A model generated the notes under the pieces. It made no database searches. It had not been told where the DNA came from and saw only the letters and a list, made by a program, of their open reading frames with translations. A stretch of 49,580 nucleotides of DNA from Gnetum montanum (taxonomy: Eukaryota; Streptophyta; Gnetopsida; Gnetales; Gnetaceae): positions 1,754,652 through 1,804,231 of the forward strand of contig MNCI01012628.1 in assembly GCA_015680685.1 (NCBI GenBank). The letters are read 5' to 3'. Shown piece after piece: positions 12,320 through 24,115 of the stretch; within the stretch, counting starts at the first letter, position 1, and each line of letters begins with the position of its first letter. A program made the translations under genes and the position numbers.

Positions 12320-13511
12320 GTTCCCGATGTAGATCAATTACGAATTCTCCAAGACACTCATGAGGGCCCTTGTGGGGGTTATTACACTAGGAGACAAAAA
12401 ACCATTAAAATCTTACTTGAAGGATATTATTGGCCTACATTGTTTTAGGATACCCATCATTTTGTCCAATCTTGTGAGTGCTACCGATGCAATGGGGGAA
12501 TGACTGCTAGAATGGAGGGTCCACAACAATGGATTCAACCCTTAGAACCCTTCAACATATGGGGAATTGATTTTATGGGGCCTATTACACCAATGTCCAA
12601 TGGAAAAGCATACATTATTGTCACTGTTGACTATTTTACAAAGTGGGCAGAATTAGCTGCTGTTATGAACTATACATCATTTACAACTACACGATTTGTC
12701 CAACAACAAACGGTAAATATGTTTGGTGTACCTTGTGCACTTAATTTTGATAATGGTACACACTTTATAGTGTGAATTTTTGAAAGTTGATGCAATGTTT
12801 AGGAGGTGAGCATAAAATAACTACACCAAATCATGCTTAAGTGAATGGTTAAGCTGAAGTCATTGATAGGAAAATTACAAAAATTTTGACACAAACCGTT
12901 AGCAAATATAGGTGAGACTAGAGCACCAAACTAAACAATGCCCTTTGGACCTACTACTCCACATGGAAACTCCCTATAGGCTATTCTCTCTATGAGTTAG
13001 TGTACAGTAAACTTCCAACACTTTCTATCCAAGTTGAGCTCTGTACACTATCTATAGCATGTGACCTTAACCTTGACCTTAGTCTAGCACAAAAGGAATG
13101 GTTAATGAACCTTAACTTGCTAGATGAAAACGAATTAGCCACCCTATCATCCAATGAACTACACAAGGCCTGTAATAAACAACATCATGATTGAAGAATT
13201 AGAAAAGTCAAATACCAACCTGAAGATAGGGTTCTTTATTGGAATCCCACACATGTCCATAACAAACTAAATTTCAAACATTGTGGGAAGGACCTTATAT
13301 CATTTATGAATCTTTTCCTTCAGGGGCCATGATGATCTATAAACCTAAAAACCTAGATGAGAAATTATTAGTCAGCATCCAGCAGACCAAACCTTTCCAT
13401 GAGCCCAAAATAGCTAGTACTAACACTACCTCTGTTGATGGACAACCCTGCTCATTATTTTGGGTCTCCTCCTTCCAACTTAGTTGTGAGGGACATGGCC
13501 ACCCATGCTAA
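12320..13511 (+). pseudogene. pol: Element A integrase and pol C-terminus
   Basis: The zinc-binding N-terminal region is at about 12355-12495 (THEGPCGG, then SCECYRC). The position after GG, usually His, reads Tyr. The catalytic core holds WGIDFMGP (first Asp, about 12560), VDYFTKWAE and NFDNGTHF (second Asp, about 12750). After 12775 the frame shifts, but text for a VNG-x-AE helix (about 12841-12860, with the third acidic residue), the VLYWNP-like strand and a C-terminal tail ending SLFWVSSFQ and TAA at 13509-13511 can be followed. The same tail closes pol in B, D and, as a remnant, C. Confidence 0.9.
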
Positions 13512-15033
13512 TTATTTTAAGCCCTTAGGTTCTTTTGTCTCTTTTTATTTTACACATTTTTCATATTTACTTATTTTTGTTTTACACCATTGTTAACATT
13601 TTTACTATTTCGTTCTCTATTACTTTTTGTTTGATTTACTCTCATTCATCATATAATAAGTGCTTATGATGGTGGATTGTACTATAATAGTGTTGATTGC
13701 TAATGTTTGGTTCTTACCTTTGACTTTTAATGTCATGCTAAGATATGGTTCCTTTTGATAAAACAGGCAATGAGTCCACACCATTCATTCATCCATTCAA
13801 CTCTATGGTCTCCCTTGGTTTTGGAACTATACTATCCCTTTTTCTAAGCAAACTTATTAATGAATTTGTGGCTTGGTATTCTTCAAACCAAGGAAAGAGT
13901 CAAATGGATTGAGAAGGATGTGACTTCAAGGGGGATTCAACACATTTGTGCTGGTAATTTTCTTGAGTACTTGGATGTTTTTCATGGGTCTCTGCCATTT
14001 CGCTATTAACCAATATCAGGAAGTTAACTAAATCAAATAAGTCTTTGCATGGTGTGGTTCTCACTGAAAAAAAAAACCTGGTGGAAATTCAAAGCACACC
14101 CCTTAGACGTAATAAAGGAACATGGGCTACAAGCATTGGTTATGGCACTGGAAAAACATGTTACCCATGCTTGAAGGTTTCCTCTAACTAAGGCCCTTTC
14201 TCACTTCCTGCTTCTTTGTTGTTCTTTTGTTGGAATGGTAGTTGCTTTGTGGAAGCATTCTTGTTGCTTCAAGAGGATGGGTTGGTCACATGTGTTGATG
14301 TAAGGTCACTGGATGTGGTTAGTTTTAATCTGGATTTGGGCTTAATTTTATTTAGTCACCTTAATCACATACTACACAATGGATTTTCCACAACCTTGAT
14401 TTTGGGATCCCATTCCATTCTCTCTTCTCTTTCCAGATTTCTTCCCATATTCTACCTCATTTCCGATTTTATGAGTAGTCTATATCTTGGTCGATGCATT
14501 GTTATTCTTTCATAAATTCTTGTGGGTAACTTCTTAACTATTGCTTCCAAATGTCATTCCTAGAGACTACAAACTCTTTGGTTTGTGGGTTTGTCAGGGC
14601 ATAAAGGGCATGAGCTTACTTTGGGGAGGACCCACTAGCATTCCTTTTTGGTGCAATTGTTAAGTTCTTTCCCTTAAACATTTCTTGCACTCAACTATTT
14701 CTCATTTCACCCCATCTATGACATCCATTTTCTCTGCCCTTCTATGCCTTTTTTATTGGCTTCACTATTGTTATTACTCTAATATTCTTTGTTCTTTCAT
14801 TTTCCATCTTATTGCTACCAAAGGTTTGCTCTTAGTCGTGGGGGCCTGTCGCAAATTTTTCCATTTCATTACTTATCTCACCCCTACGCCTTGGGTAGTT
14901 ATCAAGTTACAAACCTCTAATCCAGTATCTACCATACCCACAACCTAGCCAATGTGCTCCATATCAAGGAAAGGTATCAATTAGATTATATCTTATCTAT
15001 CCTTGCTAATTCGTGACTGTGTTGTGTGTGCAG
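13512..15033 (+). other. Element A post-pol spacer
   Basis: About 1.5 kb with no supported gene. It is collinear with the spacers of B (25548-27512), C (38726-40715) and D (46475-47971), sharing blocks such as CATGGTGTGGTTC (about 14048) and GGCACTGGAAAAACATGTTACCCATGC. Open frames at 14216-14515 and 14685-14948 are not kept in the relatives and are probably chance. Near the right end are the G-run motif (14838-14844) and a splice-acceptor-like GTGTTGTGTGTGCAG ending at 15033. Confidence 0.7.
14832..14846 (+). promoter_or_regulatory. Element A internal G-run motif like the polypurine tract
   Basis: TTAGTCGTGGGGGCC here matches the text just before the 3' LTR in element C (TCAGTCGTGGGGGTA). 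It lies about 200 bp before the ORF3-start position and recurs in the same place in B, C and D. It might act as a second plus-strand priming site, or be a fossil of an older element end. Confidence 0.5.
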
Positions 15034-15150
15034 ATGGCGATCACATGAACAATGAACTAGGATAGGAAGGAGCACTCAGGATGAACTAGAGCTGGAGCAT
15101 TTATGCAAGGAACACGCTTAATCATGTGGCCATGGATGAACAACGGTGTA
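15034..15150 (+). pseudogene. Element A remnant of the ORF3 start
   Basis: An ATG directly follows a CAG splice-acceptor-like end, the arrangement seen at ORF3 of B (27513) and C (40716). Only a short, stop-filled stretch follows before sequence leading to the 3' LTR, so the roughly 2.7-kb ORF3 of the relatives is missing. D has the same short remnant on the - strand at about 46474. No function can be assigned. Confidence 0.45.
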
Positions 15151-15381
15151 CACAATTTTGACATTAGCAGCAACATGCCTCATTTTTGTTTCTCTCTCTC
15201 TTTCTTCAAGTTGTTAAATAAGGGTCTAGATGTCATCTATGTGCAGTGTTCACCATAATGGTTATGAATACCAATGCTATAATACATTTTTCGATCCATT
15301 CACTGGGCACTTTGAGTTTGTCATTCCATGTCACCGTTAGTTTTCGTTCAGTCAATAATCCCATACCTTCCCAATATTTTG

Positions 15382-15391
15382 TATGGGATTA
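15382..15391 (+). other. Element A polypurine tract, altered
   Basis: TATGGGATTA precedes the TG of the right LTR. In C and D this spot reads TGGGGGTA after a conserved GAGGACGAG-type block. A lacks about 31 bp of that block, so its tract has been remodelled. Confidence 0.5.
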
Positions 15392-16252
15392 TGATGAGTC
15401 ACAATATCATACCCCCGATATCAGATCTCTGATATCAGACCCTTGATATTGGATACACGATATCAGAGATGCTGAAGCGATATCAGACATGCGATGTTAG
15501 AAATTTTCTCATTGCGTATAAATAAGAGACAAGGGGCACTTGGTTTTGCATTAGTTTTTAGTCCCTTAGCTGAAATCTTGTAGTTTTTCCCTTCCAGAGT
15601 TAGAATTATTTCTAAGTGCCCGCAGTAGGAGTCATAAAGTGAACGGATCTTTATTTGAGCATTGTGTACCTGAGCACACCTTATGTTTGGTAATAAAGAT
15701 GAACTTTGTGATAAACCTTACAACATTTAGAAAAGCTTAATTATTTCATTGAAATGTTATTTACTATTATTTGCTACTCTCATTAGTTAATTAATGTTAT
15801 TTCTATTGAATTGTTACTTATCAATGAATTAGCACACTCAGTACGACCACTACAAGCATATGTGGAACACTTGGTAACCCAGTGACGACTAGCATTTGGT
15901 AATCCCAGTAGTGTTACACTGGTTTAGGATGTGTCTAGAGAGTAGGAAAGGATGCTGGTATTAGGACTAGTTAGGGAATAGTTAATTAGTTAAATCAAAT
16001 TATTTATTAAATTACTTAATTTCTCTCTTTTAAGCATCAAGAACATAAAACATAAAACAATAAAGATCACATACCTCAAGTTTACTTAACCATACAATTG
16101 TGCCTTACAAGTAAGCTTGGGAAGACAATGATCACATAACCCATCCTTGTTTTGTGTAAGTGCATAAGCACTTAATCCTTGGAGTTTGACCGGATCGTGC
16201 ATGAACGCTCATATTCGTATGGTTGGGCGTAGAGGTACCTAGTTGCTTATCA
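15392..16252 (+). repeat. Element A 3' LTR
   Basis: 861 bp starting TGATGAGTCAC and ending TTGCTTATCA, pairing with 6310-7127. U3 begins with four GATATC words (15415-15490); the left copy keeps a shorter, decayed version. TATAAATA is at 15517-15524. Confidence 0.92.
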
Positions 16253-16257
16253 AGCTG
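16253..16257 (+). repeat. Target-site duplication of element A, right copy (AGCTG)
   Basis: A perfect repeat of 6305-6309 directly after the right LTR. Confidence 0.93.
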
Positions 16258-17768
16258 TTATTGTGCAGATGAAGGTCAAAAAAGAGTCAAAAAGCATATA
16301 GTAGATGCATGGGGCATTTGAGGTGAGGATCTAACTGGGATAGGATTATGCATTAGTTGCTACTTTGCTAATAATTTACATGCAAGTTGATCAAAATAAA
16401 TTTAAAATCATCTCTTTGTTTAGAAGTCATGAAAATTATAATCCTTAATACAACTACCTATTTTCTTTTTCATAGTTTGTCTTCATGTTAGAATAAGAAA
16501 ATTCATTAACCAAACTAAAATTTGGTTCTTCTTAGATGTCTTTTTGATGAGGACATCTTCCATTCCATGTGTAATCCTCAATGTGTTTTGTATATGTATT
16601 TCTTACATTGGTTTCTTTTATGATGATTCTAGGGTATCTTAGCATGTTTGGAGGTATTTTGGATATATTTGATGAGATTAAGGGATTCTAGGATCAATGG
16701 AAACTTGTTTAGAGGTGTTCGGAGGTTTTAGATCTCAAAACAAGCATATTTCTTTTTGGTCCTAGCAGGTGAGACGTCTCAGTGTCATCCAAGACATCTC
16801 AAGCATTCTCTAGATGTCTCATCCTGATCTAAGATGTCTCATTTGGATTTAAGAGATCTTAGGCATTCTTCAGACATCCCATCCTGATCAAAGATTTCTC
16901 AACCACCTCAAGATGTCTTAGCTTAATTCAAAACATCTCCTTTATCAACTATGAACTTTCGAACGAAATGTTCCACTTTCCTCCAAGATGTCTTAGATAA
17001 ACATGAGATAATTTTGTATGAATTTTTAAAGATTCAAATTATGAAATTAAGAGGGGGAAGATGTAGCAATAAGGGAAAAGTATAAATATAATTATTGAGC
17101 CTTAATTTTGGTTAAGAGAGTTTAGAAAGAGAAAGAGATTCTAGGAAGTGAGTGAAGAGCTGAGACAGGAGAGTAGTGAGAGAGAGTTTTGGTCAATTGC
17201 CTTGGTTATCATCATTGTGTATGTGATTACTTTGATTAAGTGTTGTGTGAGGATTGGATTGAATCTCTTGTCTATCCTTGGGAGTGTGTGCTTCCTTGTA
17301 GCTGAAAATTCTTATTTTGAGTAAGAATAAAGCTTTTACCTTTTCTTTATTGTTCAAATTAGCTAGTTTTTGAATTGAGAGAGCTTGAATTATGGAATCC
17401 AAGGGAGCTCCTCATCAGATTGCTATTAGAGTAGCTTGGAATTGAATATAACTACATTCAAGTGGATAATTATCATCTCCATTGTAAAGAATAAATTAAG
17501 CTTGGGTGAATTCTCTCTTGCTACTTGTTCCACTCATCCTAGGGTTTCAAAATTTCTCATTGATCCTTAAGTTTTTCATATCTTTCTAGAATTTGAAGAT
17601 AATTATATAATTGAACACCTATTGGCTTATATTAGCTAAGGTTTAAAGTTCTTAAACTCATTTCTCTTGAGGTTTGAGTATTCTTGGTTTCAATCCTTGA
17701 GAAATCTTGAATATTTCTCCTTTCCTTATAGTATCTTGTGAAAACTATCTGTTAGATCAATTTCCATC
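16258..17768 (+). mobile_element. Element F: LTR-like leader of an older retroelement (fragment)
   Basis: This DNA ends in a gag gene cut by element B, so I read it as the 5' part of an older LTR retroelement. 16757-17000 is an array of GAGATGTCTC/GAGACATCTC-type words. A TATAAATA box is at 17081-17088, then a purine-rich leader (AGAGAAAGAGA) and an AATAAAG-type signal at about 17325. I could not place the LTR borders: no partner LTR is in the window and no clear primer site was found. The rest of F should lie beyond the right end of the window. Confidence 0.45.
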
Positions 17769-18369
17769 ATGCCTTCAAAGAAGAAAGTCCAAGCTTTGTC
17801 AAACACATGGATGACATGAGAAATGCTTTCAAGCTTATTTTTGAGAAATGTGAAAAGCTTAAAGAGAAAAAAGAACATGCGTCTTCACTAAAAGCAGTTA
17901 GGTAAGGGAGCAACTCACTCTTCATCAAGACCTTTTTCAATATCTTCCTCCATGCCAACTCTTGAAGATTATATTCCTTTTGAAAATGAAAACTTTGGAG
18001 AAGAAGAAGAAGATCAAGATGATGCCTTTCTTCATGCTCCTAGGAATAAGAATAAGTTTTAAGGGTTTATCTTTCCAAACAAAGGTAAAAAGGACTATTT
18101 TCTAAGCCTTAAAAGAAGTAAGGTGAAGGAATTGAGGTTGCACTTGCTAAAGCTTTCAAACATGCTTCAAGAATGCCTCATGTTGAAGTCAAATTTTTTA
18201 ATAGGGTGGAAGGAACTAGATCTTTTCTCTCTTGGATAAAAATGATCAATAAGTACTTTTAACTTATAGATGTAGAAGACTATCAAAAGATGTCATATGT
18301 TAAAACTAAATTGGAAGACATGACACTTGTATGGTGGGAGAAGGAAAGTCATTCTTACAAGGTGAATAA
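17769..18369 (+). pseudogene. gag: Element F gag fragment, cut by insertion of element B
   Basis: Frames in this stretch give a charged N-terminal part and then, at about 18130-18365, a Gag-like core: VEVKFFNRVEGTRSFLSWI, a KYF block, and LEDMTLVWWE. The hydrophobic-L-x-x-A/T-L-x-WW-E pattern is typical of plant retrotransposon gag. Stops and at least one frameshift break it. The reading stops abruptly at 18369 where the 5' LTR of B begins. Confidence 0.6.
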
Positions 18370-19211
18370 TGGCAGTTAAAGCATCAATAAAAATGGCTAC
18401 ATCAACACAAATCCATCAACGTATCTTAGGATGTGTTGAAGTAGGTATGTTGATGTTGACATAGGCATTGCCTATATAAATGTGCACACCCCTCACATTT
18501 ATGACACAAGTTGGTCAGAGCCTAGCCAAACTCTTACAGTTTATTTCTATAAAAGTTAGAATAGTTTCCCTATGAGTGTTTGTAGCATGGATTCAAGTGA
18601 TTGTACGAAATTTCATTCAAGTGTATTTGTACCTTGACACATTTGCATGAATAGAAATAAAATCAAAATTTCTTGTATCCATTGTAGCACTTGGATTAGC
18701 ATAACTTTACTTTCTAGTAGTTTACTTTACATGCAATTACTTTCCTAATATTATGCAATTAATATTATAGTTCTTAAGCAATGTGAGTATGACCACTTTG
18801 AATATAATATATTAACACTTGGTAATCCTAGTAGTAGATACCTGGTACACCTAGTAGTATGCACTTGGTGATTTAGTGATGTTAATATATGTTTAAGATG
18901 TGTACAAAAATTGGGAATGAATACTCTACATCAAGCTAGTTAATTAATGAAGTAGTTAATTTAAATATTAAATCTCTATTTACATAATCATTTAGCTAGT
19001 AGAAGAAAATAATAAAAAGTACAAAAATAAACATCTTATGCCTAAACCACACTTAACCATATGCATTGGGAAGATAATGAATTACAACTACATAATTCAC
19101 TGTCTAGGAATCTTGGCCACTTAGGTAAGTATGTTCATGAAATTTGATCAGATCACATGTACGAATTGGTGATTTGTATGGTTAGATGTAAGGGATACCT
19201 GCTACTCATCA
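18370..19211 (+). repeat. Element B 5' LTR
   Basis: 842 bp ending GCTACTCATCA. Its first two-thirds match 44711-45283. TATATAAA is at 18473-18480. The exact left end is chosen from TG at 18370 and the alignment to 44711, and could be off by a few bases. Confidence 0.82.
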
Positions 19212-19212
19212 T

Positions 19213-19230
19213 TGGCACTATTGCCAAGGA
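19213..19230 (+). other. Element B primer binding site (tRNA-Asp type)
   Basis: TGGCACTATTGCCAAGGA follows the LTR by one base and matches the plant tRNA-Asp 3' end with a few transitions. Confidence 0.83.
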
Positions 19231-19341
19231 CTTAGTTTAGCTAAGTATGATAAGTACTAGTAGATAGTGAACTCCTACAAAGTTTTTGTAAGGAAAATAT
19301 AATGAATTATCCTTCATACAAAAAAATAATAATATTCTATA

Positions 19342-21250
19342 ATGGCACACTTTATAAAAATCACTAAAATGGATCCTTCTTGTAGAAATGATTCACCCTC
19401 ACATATTGATGATTCTAATCAGTAGCATGACAAAACCAAAAGGACATTGGTGAAAAATCTCAATAGTTAAAGGTGATGTATGCACATTCAGATCCCTACT
19501 ATATGGACTTCACTTTTCATTCTCCATCAAGATGAATAGCTAGGTTGGAGAGATATGGAAGGTAATATTTTGTTACCTCATGATTGGTCTATTCTTGCAA
19601 TGCTCAAGTTTAATTTCTTGAAATTGAAAATCAAATCATCTAGCCCAGTGTATGAGGTAACAAACCATACCTCTAGAGACTATAAACCAATAGATGCTCA
19701 TCTTAGAAAAGATTGAATCATGAAGGTACACTATGAAGCCTCCAAGAGTAAGAGGGTATCAACACTATTGTTTCTATAGTTACAAAGGAGGATCCTAAAT
19801 TATTCTTAGGGCAATCTTAGGATACAAATTCTTCTCCTTTTAGTGAGGAAGACATACTTCACCAATGATTACAATCAACTTTAGAGAATAACTAGGGTGA
19901 GGAGAGGACAAAGTCCAAAACCTAAGGAACATCAAGACAAAGATCTCCTAGCCATTCATCAAAAGAAAAAGAAAAAGGAAAAATCTTCATCATCCTCCTC
20001 ATCATCAAATTTTGATAACAGGAACCATGGTCGAGATTAAAGGAGGAATGATTAGGACTAAAATGAAGATGAATGAAGATTCCATCGTAGTGATGGAAAA
20101 TGGAAACATAACCAACTATAATAGGAAGAGGAGCATCATTAGGAATGAAGGTATAGTAGGTCATGTCATAGGAGACATGGCCATGATAGGAACCACTATG
20201 AACATAATGACTATGATGAACAATTGATAGCTACAAGGAACATGCTCAATATTTTATAAGTAATTAAAATTCCTATTAAGCATTAAAGGGATAGTAGAAA
20301 AAAATGGCTTGACATAACCAATATCCCTAAATTTAAAGGAGAATATAATGCTAATCCACAACATTGCTTACAATCCTTCCATTATGCTTGTGCCTTGCAA
20401 AACATTGGGAATGAGTAGCAAAAGCTCAAACTGTTCTTGAGGATACTCATAAAAGATGTTGAAAGTTGATACTAATCCTTGGAGCTGGCATCCATTTGTA
20501 GATGAAGTACAATGCTAGAGCTATTCAATGATAAATACCATATGTACTCCAAATTGTCCAACCTAAGAAAACAGATCTAAGGATGGAAATAAGGTAATCA
20601 TGAATCCTTGGATGCATCCTTGGGTAGGTATTACTCTCTCTTAAAATGATGTCCAGGTCATGGGTGTTTTACAAATGAAGTAGATTCACCACATAGTAGA
20701 TGGGCTCTAAAGAAAAACTAGAGAAACTCTTGGAGTCTATGCCTAAGGGAGACTTTTAAAAATGAGATTCCATTGAATTAAAAGGATAATTAATTAGGTG
20801 GAAAAGGAAAATGGAGAGTTAAAAAAGTAAAAAAGTATAGAAGAATACAATAGGGACCTCTCAATTCACAATAGGGAGGTGTGTTTTTGTGATTTAGAGG
20901 AGGATGCACCACCACTAGATGATGTGATGCAAAGGAAAACCTTGTTGATCCAAAAATCTATTATAGAAATATTAGCCAAGGTGGACAAAATGTGAAACGT
21001 CTTAGATGAAAAGTTTCAAACCACTCTTAAGATTATGGAAAAGAAAATGGAATAGGAGAATAGAGATAGAGATAGAAGAAGGAGGAATGATATAAGTAGG
21101 GATTATTGTCAATAAAAATGTAAGGTTGTAGCAGTTGATGAGGTTGCAGATTCAAAAATAGATGATGATGGATGTGACATTTACCAATATAAACATCCCA
21201 AGGGATGTTGTCCTATAGTATCACATTTGTTAGAATTTTGGATGTACATG
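19342..21250 (+). pseudogene. gag: Element B gag, heavily broken
   Basis: Homologous to the gag of A and C. Recognisable text includes TNIPKFKGEYNANPQ (about 20310-20355), FHYACALQNIGNE, LFNDKYHMYSKL, CPGHG (about 20650), then a charged region and a zinc-knuckle remnant at about 21175-21220. There the second Cys of C-x2-C reads Tyr (CDIYQYKHPKGCC), so the knuckle is damaged. Many stops and several frameshifts are present. ATGs at 19342 and 19369 are possible starts. Confidence 0.78.
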
Positions 21251-21935
21251 CTAAATCCAAAATTGGAAAAAGGAAACCACCTAAAAGATCTCCTTATTCA
21301 CAAGGCAATTATTGATAGTAATTTCACTCACCATAGTATTATCAAAGTGAAGCACCCCCTAAGCTACAAAAGTATTATCAATAGTGAAAAATCCATAGTC
21401 TTGGGGGATGTTACCACCACAGTAGCAATATGCTTATTGGTAGTCGAATACTTATGGATATTATATCCAACAACTTGTATCTCCTTGTGTTTTTGTAAGT
21501 TACACTCTTTTCTCTAATCACTACTATCCCTTAGAATATCATAGAACACCCACTCTACGAACTAAGTCTTCTTCTAGTTATCCTCCTTCATATCCACCAA
21601 CTCATGTTGCATCCTCTAATATCACTCCCTTGCCACTTGCACCACCTATGTAAGGGAAAATTCCAATACAATCTCAACAATGAAATGCAATAAGGGTCAT
21701 GAACTTACAATTGGATCACTATCCAACTGATTCTTAACATAAGCCTTGAAAGAGGGCTTTCTTCAGATCCAATAGTCCACATAAACCCTCAAGGACATAT
21801 GTGGCTACTAATCTTGCTTGAAATCACTATCAAGCAACATTTAAATAAAAATCCCTAAATGTTCATACTGTCATGTTTACTCATGTAGTCATAGATTGGA
21901 TCAAGATAAGAAACCTTTAAGGGAAACGATATGAA

Positions 21936-22400
21936 CCTACAAGTCCCTTAATTTATTTGGAAATTGCAAGAAATGAACCATGCAAGGCTTTACTAGACTC
22001 AAGTTTCAAGATAACGTTAGTTTCTCAAGAGATGTATAAGACTCAAAACTTGCCTCTAGTTAAGAAATGCAATATTAGATTAGAGTTTGTGGATCAATTG
22101 ATCACTCTTTCCTTAGGATTGGTGGATGATATTGTGACGATCATTTGTGGTTGGTTATATCTAGTAGATTTCCTGGTAATCCATGTGTATAATTGTAAGG
22201 GGAACTTTCTTATTATTATGAGAAGGTCTTGGCTCAGCATAGTTGATGCCAAGATGGGGATCAGAGACCTTTCCTTCCAAGAAAAATGACTTTAGAAAGA
22301 TAGAGAAGAAGCAAGTTCCATGCATGGGATACAGTGAAATAGGATACCATTGCATGCAAAAGATATGGTTCATGAAGAGTACATCCATTACATCATGCAA
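21936..22400 (+). pseudogene. pol: Element B aspartic protease domain
   Basis: SPLIYLEIARNEPCKA leads into LLDSSFKITLVSQEMY, aligned with LLDSGSSVNLISQEMY of A. The Gly after the catalytic Asp-Ser (DSG) is replaced by Ser. The second half, NFLIIMRRSWLS at about 22200-22240, is also recognisable. It stays open for about 110 codons, then shifts frame near 22285. Confidence 0.82.
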
Positions 22401-22639
22401 TAAGTTTTCTATGACATTGAATATTCAAAGGTGCCTAGATGCAATACGCACAAAATGGAAGGTACCCAGTGACTAACAACAGATGATAGAACTCCTTCAA
22501 TAAGATGCATGGAACTAGTGGAGCTTCTCATAAGTGCTTATATTAATAACATGGATGAAATGGAGTAGATTCATAACCAAATCTTTCATGAGACAGTAGA
22601 AATGAAATGGGGAGACTTGGAAAATTTCTAATCATTTTA

Positions 22640-24115
22640 AGTAGGAGCCCTTGGAGCTCAAGACTTTACTCGCAACATTGAAATATGTTTTTCCTAATAA
22701 TGGCAAGCTAATAATTATCAATGCTAATCTTACCAAATAATAGAAAAGAAATTTTTTGTAGGTTGTAAAAAAATGGTCAATAGCTTTTGCTTGGTCATAT
22801 CATGAGTTAAGAAAAATAGATCTATGCATATGCTAGTATCAGATCTATATGGACTCTTCTATCAAGCTAAGGAGGTAATTACAGAGGAGATTGAATCCAA
22901 AGCTTAAGAAAGTTGTTAAAGATAGAGTGGAATAACTTCTTAAGTGAGGATTCATGTATCCTATAGCAGATAGTGAGTGGATGAGTTCCCTTGTGATTAT
23001 GTTGAAGGAAGAAGGAAAATGGAGAGTCTGTATAAACTTCAGACTATTGAACATGATAACATTTAAAGGTCATTTTCCATTGCCATTTGTGGACTAACTA
23101 CTAGATACAATTACAAGACATAATTACTATATTTTTTAGATGGTTATAGTGATTATAATCAAATTCAAATTTTACTAGAAAACTAGACCAAGATAACTTT
23201 CACAGGTCCTTCAGGGACTTTTACATATAAAAAGATGCCTTTTGGTCTTTGTAATGCTCTTGTAACTTTTTAATGCTTGGTACTATGCATCTTTCAATAG
23301 TAAATTAGTAGTGGTATGGAAGTCTTTGTGGATGAATTCTCCACCTATGATACCAAATTTGAACAAGAATTGGACTATCTAGAGCAAGTGTTAAAACAAT
23401 ATGTGGAGACATACTTGCATCTCAAATACTAGAAGAGCCACTTGATGGTCCAAGAGGGCATTGTCTTAGAATACTAGATTTCAAGAAAAAAAATTGAGGT
23501 GGATCCAAAATAGGTACAAGTCATCCAAGGAATAAACAGATAACCTTAAATAGTAAAAGATGTGAGGTCATTCCTTGGTCATACTAGTTACTATAGGTGC
23601 TTCATAGAGAATTTCTCTAAAATTGCCAAATCATTGGTGGAGCTTACAAAGAAAGATGTAGCTTTCAAATGGACCATGGAATGTAAACAAGCATTCTAGA
23701 AACTAAAATAAAATCTTGTAGAAACTCCAATTCTACACACCTCAGATTGGTTTAGACCGTTCCATATCATGACATATACATCTAAGGACACATTGGGAGA
23801 AATTCTTACATAAATGGATGATCAAAAACTTTCATACTACATCCATTATGCAATTAGAAGCATTATTGGTACACGACTTAACTAAGAAAGAGCTCATGAT
23901 AGTGGTGTATTCCTTGGAAACATTTAGGCACTACGTGCTTGGATACCAAATTTTTTTATACACTAATAATAGTACAATATGTTTCACAATGAATAAGCTA
24001 GTGGTTAGCTCCTGTGTCATATGGTGACTAGTGACTTTTTAGGAATTTGACTTTACCATGATGGCTATGAAAGAAACCAAGAACATAGTTGCTAATCATT
24101 TGTCTATATGGTGGG
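22640..24115 (+). pseudogene. pol: Element B reverse transcriptase and RNase H
   Basis: The RT can be followed from about 22880: CINFRLLNMITF (about 23029-23065), HFPLPFVD, then DGYSDYNQI after a one-base frame change near 23135, MPFGLCNA, and the catalytic site reading FVDE at about 23326 instead of FMDD. The connection (SFLGHTSYYRCFI) is at about 23570 and RNase H at about 23755-24110 with KKELMIVVYS and a damaged C-terminus. The changed FVDE and many stops make it inactive. Confidence 0.85.

Larger units (their letters stand above)
6310..16252 (+). mobile_element. Element A: complete Ty3/gypsy LTR retrotransposon, decayed
   Basis: A 9.9-kb element with two related LTRs (6310-7127 and 15392-16252), TG...CA ends, a 5-bp target duplication and a tRNA-Asp-type primer site. 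Protein order is gag, protease, RT, RNase H, integrase, which is the Ty3/gypsy order. The zinc knuckle spacing (C-x2-C-x3-H-x4-C) and the RT text (HFPLPF, DGYSGYNQI, FGLCNAP) resemble the Athila/Tat side of plant gypsy elements; that lineage call is from memory of the family. All frames carry stops, so it cannot move by itself. After integrase there is about 1.9 kb without a long gene, where the related elements B and C carry ORF3. Confidence 0.93.

Noticed and set aside
14216-14948. Envelope-like gene in the A spacer
   Set aside because: The two frames look hydrophobic but are not preserved in B, C or D at the matching place. They are spacer DNA rich in T.
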